NCBI GenBank assembly: GCA_036381495.1
Contig: DASVCS010000139.1
Span: 1 to 7,768 of the forward strand
DNA: 7,768 bases
Direction of reading: 5' to 3'
From: DASVCS01 sp036381495
GTDB lineage: Bacteria; Gemmatimonadota; Gemmatimonadetes; Longimicrobiales; RSA9
The notes below the pieces were generated by a model. That model did no database searches. It had not been told where the DNA came from and worked only from the letters and a program-made list of their open reading frames with translations. The translations under genes were made by a program, and so were the position numbers. Of this stretch, positions 4,853-7,768 are shown in pieces; position 1 is the first letter of the stretch, and each line of letters begins with the position of its first letter.

Positions 4853-5566
4853 CTATCCCTCCTTCTTCGCCGCGCGGGCCGTCGCGAGAGCCGCGCGGGC
4901 CATCCGCTCCAGCCGCGCTGCCTGCTTGCTCCTGGCGTCGGCGTCGGCGGCCCAGGCGTCCCCGGCGGCGGCCCCGTCGGCGGCCCAGGCGTCCCCGGCG
5001 GCGGCCCCGGCGGTGGCCCAGGCGGCCCCGGCGGCGGCCCAGGCGGCCCAGGCGGCGGCCGTGGCGGCGCCCCCAGCGGCCCAGGCGGCGGCCCAGGCGG
5101 CGTCGGCGGCGGCCCTGGCGGCCCAGGCGGCGGCCGTGGCGGCGGCCCCGGCCCCGGCGGCCCAGGCGGCGGCCCAGGCGGCGGCCCGGATCGTCTCGTC
5201 GCCGGTCTCCAGATATCGCTTGACGATCTCCGGCGCGTCCCACAGGTCGATCACGTCGCGGGCGCAAGACCGAGCGAAGGCACGCAGCATCTCCGTCGCG
5301 TCGATCTCCGCGAGATAGGTGCGCCGGGTCGCGGAAGCCTTGTCATCGTCATGCACGATCGCGCCGCTCAGCCGGACCCGGTAGAGGATCGGACCGGGCG
5401 CGTAGTCGAGCGCGTCGATGACCCGCTGGCTCGCGTGCAGGCCGCGCTCGCACAGCTTCGGCTTGCCGTCGATCTCGTGCGTCTCGCCGACCGCGATCTT
5501 CCGGCCGTCGCCGTAACCCAGCCGCCGATCATTCGCCGCGAAGTACCACCCGAGCATGGTTGCCAT
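4853..5566 (-). CDS. DUF7666-like phage protein with long Ala/Trp repeat tail
   Basis: The 237-aa product has a conserved-looking N-terminal domain (about 1-125). Landmarks are GWYFAANDRRLGYGDGRKIA, CERGLHASQRVIDALDYAPG, VRLSGAIVHDDDKASATRRT and FARSCARDVIDLW. I recognise this as the phage/prophage family labelled DUF7666 (recalled, not searched). Residues 127-211 are almost only Ala, Trp, Gly, Asp and Thr in AAWAA-type repeats, probably a long helix with Trp on regular faces. A charged end follows (ARSKQAARLERMARAALATA, then RAAKKEG). Repeat tails of this kind are a feature of the family, so this is probably not an artefact, though exact length is prone to assembly error. The ATG at 5564-5566 is five bases after AGGAGG, better placed than Met4. 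The function is unknown. Confidence 0.8.
   Translation of the reverse strand: MATMLGWYFAANDRRLGYGDGRKIAVGETHEIDGKPKLCERGLHASQRVIDALDYAPGPILYRVRLSGAIVHDDDKASATRRTYLAEIDATEMLRAFARSCARDVIDLWDAPEIVKRYLETGDETIRAAAWAAAWAAGAGAAATAAAWAARAAADAAWAAAWAAGGAATAAAWAAWAAAGAAWATAGAAAGDAWAADGAAAGDAWAADADARSKQAARLERMARAALATARAAKKEG
4943..5190. repeat. Tandem 33-bp repeat array within the Ala/Trp coding region
   Basis: Bases 4943-4975 and 4976-5008 are identical 33-mers. Degenerate copies continue rightward to about 5190 (for example 5009-5041, a few mismatches). In the coding (minus) strand each perfect unit specifies 11 residues including GAAAGDAWAAD. The whole-codon period keeps the frame, so copy number can change by slippage without breaking the gene. 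The opposite strand reads as Gly/Pro-rich shadow ORFs for the same reason. Confidence 0.85.
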
Positions 5567-5575
5567 CGCCGCCTC

Positions 5576-5881
5576 CTACTCCTTGCTTGCTGCACGGGCC
5601 TTCGCGAGGGCGGCGCGGGCCTCGCTCACGACATCGCCGAGCGTCTGATGGTTGGCCAGGGCGTAGTGCACGGCGTCATCGCCGCAGGTGTCGATCGCTT
5701 CAAGGATGTGCCGAAGCACGGCAACCAGTTCGTCATGCGCCAGCAGGCGCTGGGCCGCGTCCTCGTAAGAGAGGATCAGCACGTCCTGCCGGTCATAGGG
5801 CGCGCTGTAGTCCTTCAGGATGAGGCAAGGCCCGCCGTCTCCGTTCGAGAGCGCGAAGCGATAGTCCGGTATGTGCGCCAT
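5576..5881 (-). CDS. Hypothetical 101-aa phage protein
   Basis: I do not recognise this family. The first third is beta-like (PDYRFALSNGDGGPCLILKD, residues 5-24). The middle is helical (SYEDAAQRLLAHDELVAVLR, then HILEAIDTCGDDAVHYALAN). The C-terminus is an Ala/Arg helix, SEARAALAKARAASKE, closely similar to the tail of the next gene. The ATG at 5879-5881 follows a GGAGACGAGAG ribosome site that overlaps the TAG at 5892-5894. Its own TAG is followed by GAGGCGGCG and the next ATG nine bases on. No signal peptide or metal motif. The shared tail and matching junction suggest duplication of gene ends, described under findings. Confidence 0.65.
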   Translation of the reverse strand: MAHIPDYRFALSNGDGGPCLILKDYSAPYDRQDVLILSYEDAAQRLLAHDELVAVLRHILEAIDTCGDDAVHYALANHQTLGDVVSEARAALAKARAASKE

Positions 5882-5891
5882 CTCTCGTCTC

Positions 5892-5921
5892 CTACTCTGC
5901 CTTCGCCGCGCGGGCCTTCAT
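5892..5921 (-). other. Nine-codon ORF (MKARAAKAE) or frame-shifted gene tail
   Basis: ATG at 5919-5921 overlaps the TGA (5918-5920) of the upstream CxxC gene. It reads MKARAAKAE and stops at TAG 5892-5894, ten bases before the next gene. The peptide and its DNA match the tails of the two following genes (for example TARAAKKEG), so it looks like a real gene end in the wrong frame. Bases 5930-5935 are a run of six C (G on the coding strand) where a -1 slip would join the two frames. Confidence 0.35.
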
Positions 5922-6190
5922 CGCCGCCGCCCCCCAGGCGAAAGCGACACCGTCGGCTTGGTCACCCAGGAGAGGTCGACCGCGCCGCCGCAGATGTTGC
6001 AGTGGTATGGTTCGCCGGGGGCGCTCGAGACCCCCGGCGTCATTCCTAGCTGCGGTCCCTCTGTCTGTGGTGCGGGCCGTTCCTCGGCCGCCTGCAGCGC
6101 CGTCGCGTGCGGGGGTGAAAGCCGCACGTCGAGGGCCTTGCGCCCGGCATCGAGCAGCTGCTTTATGAGAAGATCGTTGGTGCTACGCAT
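5918..6190 (-). CDS. Small CxxC-containing hypothetical protein
   Basis: The 90-aa product begins with a helix (MRSTNDLLIKQLLDAGRKAL, residues 1-20). It passes through a linker rich in Pro and Glu (PHATALQAAEERPAPQTEGP) and ends with a CxxC (C64 and C67 in PYHCNICGGAVDLSWV) that could bind metal if partnered or dimeric. The ATG at 6188-6190 overlaps the DUF5131 gene by 8 bp and has GGGAG seven bases upstream. The frame is open further up but that is shadow of DUF5131. Third positions are GC-rich up to about base 5940; downstream, the -1 frame (ADGVAFAWGAAAMKARAAKA) looks at least as gene-like, so the true C-terminus is uncertain. Family not recognised. Confidence 0.6.
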   Translation of the reverse strand: MRSTNDLLIKQLLDAGRKALDVRLSPPHATALQAAEERPAPQTEGPQLGMTPGVSSAPGEPYHCNICGGAVDLSWVTKPTVSLSPGGRRR

Positions 6191-7304
6191 TTGGGAACTC
6201 CCGCACCCGCAGACCTTCCGGCCACTCCGACCAGTCGCCGCCCTTGCGGTCGCGCAGGTCCATCCGGTCGCCGTGCAGATCGGGGTTCGAGCCCATCTGC
6301 TTGACGAAGCAGGGAACCGCCGCCGCCCTGCATTGCTCGATGATGCTGAGCGCCCACGCGGCGTTGAAGCGCCGCGCGTTCGGCCCCGATTCTCCGCCGG
6401 CCACCATCCAGCGGAGGAATCCGCGACCAAGCGCCCCGAGGCATGGGTCGCAGTCGTGACATGCCATTTCCGTGGTCACCTGTCCCCCCACGGCGCAGCG
6501 CCAGCCGATCGCGGGCTTGGCGTTGATCGGCCCGAGCAACGGCTCCGCGCTGCACCACGTCAACCAGCCGGCGCGCGCCAACGGCTCCATGTGCGGCCAG
6601 CGGTCGTCGAACCGTTGCTGATCCTCGGCGCTGAAGCCGAGCCAGACATTCGGCAGCGGCCAATCGTCGCCGCGCTCGATGCCTTCGGCGAGCCCGCCGG
6701 CATTCACGCGGTCGTTCGCGTGCCGGTAGGCCGCAGCGGCGACCTTGCGGCGGAACGTGTAGTCCGTCAGCAGCCGCCGCATCCGCTCCGCGCGCTTGGT
6801 CAACACCTGAAAGACATGAGGCCCGTGCTTGGCGTTCGGCAACTTCATCTGCACCGGCTCGCCGCCCCGATAGAGCGGCATCGGCTTCCCGATCGGCCTG
6901 TGGCCGTCGCTGGGTCCGTGGAACGGCCGGCCGGCCACCGCCATCACCCCGAAGACCTCGGCAATCTCGTCCTCGACGAGCGCCTCGTGGAACAGGTCGG
7001 ACATGCTGTTGACGAAGATCCGGCGCGGGCGCTTCCACCGCAGCGGCCGATCGAGCATCGTCTTGTCCAGCCGAACCTCGCCGGTCCAGACCGGGCCACC
7101 GCGCGTTTCCGTCGTCAGGCCGCGGTATCGCACCGTGGGGCCGGGATCGCCGCCGTGCGCGGCCTCGTGCGCGACGCTGATCGCTTCGAGCCGCGCGGCC
7201 ACCTTCATGGCGTAGCAATTGGTGCAGCCCGGGCTGACGACCGAGCAGCCGAGCACCGGATTCCACGTCGCGTCCGTCCACTCGATTCCGGTCCTGTCAC
7301 CCAT
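6183..7304 (-). CDS. Phage Gp37/Gp68 family protein (DUF5131), three-cysteine radical-SAM-like
   Basis: The 373-aa product opens GIEWTDATWNPVLGCSVVSP GCTNCYAMK, the signature of the DUF5131 (Gp37/Gp68) family. C20, C27 and C30 give Cx6CxxC, the three-cysteine motif thought to hold an iron-sulfur cluster as in radical-SAM enzymes; substrate unknown. Other family landmarks are WTGEVRLDKTMLDRPLRWKR (73-92), RIFVNSMSDLFHE (95-107), FQVLTKRAERM (165-175), NVWLGFSAED (219-228), WCSAEPLLGPI (250-260), WMVAGGESGPNARR (299-312) and PCFVKQMGSNP (331-341). A cysteine-rich insert (C270, C282, C285, C288) precedes the GGESG motif. The ATG at 7302-7304 overlaps the upstream stop by 8 bp and has GGAG eight bases ahead. 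Full length. The usual partner, a TcmP-type protein, is not in the window. Confidence 0.93.
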   Translation of the reverse strand: MGDRTGIEWTDATWNPVLGCSVVSPGCTNCYAMKVAARLEAISVAHEAAHGGDPGPTVRYRGLTTETRGGPVWTGEVRLDKTMLDRPLRWKRPRRIFVNSMSDLFHEALVEDEIAEVFGVMAVAGRPFHGPSDGHRPIGKPMPLYRGGEPVQMKLPNAKHGPHVFQVLTKRAERMRRLLTDYTFRRKVAAAAYRHANDRVNAGGLAEGIERGDDWPLPNVWLGFSAEDQQRFDDRWPHMEPLARAGWLTWCSAEPLLGPINAKPAIGWRCAVGGQVTTEMACHDCDPCLGALGRGFLRWMVAGGESGPNARRFNAAWALSIIEQCRAAAVPCFVKQMGSNPDLHGDRMDLRDRKGGDWSEWPEGLRVREFPNA

Positions 7305-7768
7305 AGTGAGGCTCCGGATGCGCGGGGCGCCGGGCGGCCCAGGCGCGAATGTTGTCGGTCAGAAGATGGTGGGGCGGAAGGCCCGGCCACCGGCCGCCGT
7401 CCTCGGCGTGCGCGCCGTCACAGGCTTCGCAGATCGCCGCGCGCCAATGGAAGGGCCACGCGAGACTTCCCAGCCGTACGGGCTTCACGTCCAAGGCGCC
7501 GCAGATCCAGCAGCCTTGGCCGAGTTGCCCGAGTTCAAGCCGGTAGCGGAGCATTTCGCGAATCGCGGTATCGCGGACCCACCAAAACGGCTCGCCGCGC
7601 GGAACCGGATGCGTGCTCAGCACCCATGATTCCACGAGGTTGAACAAGCCGGCGAGCTCGTCGCCTTCGAGCCGTTGGCCGCGCAGGTTCGGCTGCCATT
7701 CGCCGGGATCTTCCCACGCCTTCGGTTCGGCGTCCGACGTTGCCCCGGGATGCGCCGCGCGCCAGACG
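7297..7768 (-). CDS. Unidentified protein with two CxxC pairs, 5' end outside window
   Basis: The minus-strand frame is open to the right edge without a stop, giving 156 visible residues; the true start lies beyond 7768. A TTG at 7645-7647 could start a 116-aa form, but the upstream residues (PKAWEDPGEWQPNLRGQRLE, then GDELAGLFNLVESWV) are gene-like, so I treat the gene as truncated by the window. Near the end are C86/C89 (GCWICGALD) and C113/C116 (AICEACDGAH) by visible numbering, a likely zinc knuckle, then PPHHLLTDNIRAWAARRP. The pair of CxxC motifs with a following His pair is reminiscent of small HNH-type or zinc-ribbon proteins, but I cannot assign a family. Its TGA overlaps the DUF5131 start by 8 bp, so the two are probably co-translated. 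Confidence 0.7.
   Translation of the reverse strand, partial: VWRAAHPGATSDAEPKAWEDPGEWQPNLRGQRLEGDELAGLFNLVESWVLSTHPVPRGEPFWWVRDTAIREMLRYRLELGQLGQGCWICGALDVKPVRLGSLAWPFHWRAAICEACDGAHAEDGGRWPGLPPHHLLTDNIRAWAARRPAHPEPHYG

Noticed and set aside
4943..5190. CRISPR-like or intergenic repeat array
   Set aside because: Repeats are contiguous 33-bp units with no unique spacers, and they lie inside an open coding frame with a period of whole codons.
4824..5267. N-terminal extension of the ASCH-like frame (Gly/Arg repeats)
   Set aside because: It reads through the neighbouring repeat in the wrong frame; family similarity begins at the GTG at 4823.
4685..6049. 454-residue plus-strand frame with collagen-like Gly/Pro repeats
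   Set aside because: The repeats are the reverse reading of the Ala/Trp tandem repeat, and the flanks are low-complexity. The minus-strand gene has a conserved N-terminal domain.
5871..7643. 590-residue plus-strand open frame
   Set aside because: It lies opposite the DUF5131 gene and its neighbours, is full of Arg, Pro and His, and has no recognisable motif. It is a GC-driven shadow of the minus-strand genes.
1..7768. Known anti-phage defence or toxin-antitoxin cassette
   Set aside because: No nuclease, methyltransferase, helicase, Abi, retron or toxin motif was seen. The small HTH protein at 66-326 has no adjacent toxin-like partner that I recognise.

Overview
The window is GC-rich and almost entirely coding. 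Nearly every gene lies on the minus strand, in one tightly packed, leftward-reading series. The content points to the early/accessory arm of an integrated phage (prophage) in a high-GC proteobacterium, most likely an alphaproteobacterium. The grounds are a tyrosine-recombinase integrase with an AlpA/excisionase-like gene directly upstream of it, a Gp37/Gp68 (DUF5131) protein, an ASCH-like phage protein, a phage-type J-domain protein and many small unassigned ORFs. The alphaproteobacterial assignment is inference from base composition and remembered relatives; no host gene is identified.

Layout in reading order (right to left): a zinc-knuckle-like gene that runs off the right edge (7297-7768); a three-cysteine DUF5131 protein (6183-7304); a small CxxC protein (5918-6190); a 101-aa ORF (5576-5881); a DUF7666-like protein with a long Ala/Trp repeat tail (4853-5566); an ASCH-like protein with a GTG start (4143-4823); a zinc-ribbon protein (3745-4146); a 58-aa ORF (3569-3745); a 95-aa ORF (3279-3566); a J-domain protein (2704-3276); a small exported protein (2401-2694); an AlpA-like DNA-binding protein (2085-2393); the integrase (904-2100); then, after a 160-bp gap, three small ORFs, the last a helix-turn-helix protein (66-326). 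At the left edge the C-terminus of a plus-strand gene (2-106) converges on and overlaps that series. No gene-free stretch reaches 300 bp.

Many junctions are overlaps (ATGA, TGATG or 8 nt) or gaps of about 10 nt or less. I therefore read 7768 to 904 as one translationally coupled operon ending in excisionase-like gene plus integrase. The 744-903 gap, with an 11-bp inverted repeat spanning the integrase 3' end and a short hairpin, is the best place to look for an attachment or recombinase-arm region.

The less ordinary features are a repeated gene-tail/ribosome-site cassette at three successive junctions (about 5892, 5576 and 4853), two nine-codon ORFs at those junctions, a 33-bp tandem repeat coding the Ala/Trp tail, a His-to-Arg change in integrase box II, and a J domain attached to a phage-specific N-terminal region. 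I found no CRISPR array, tRNA, rRNA or recognisable anti-phage defence cassette, and no complete previously undescribed system that I could defend.
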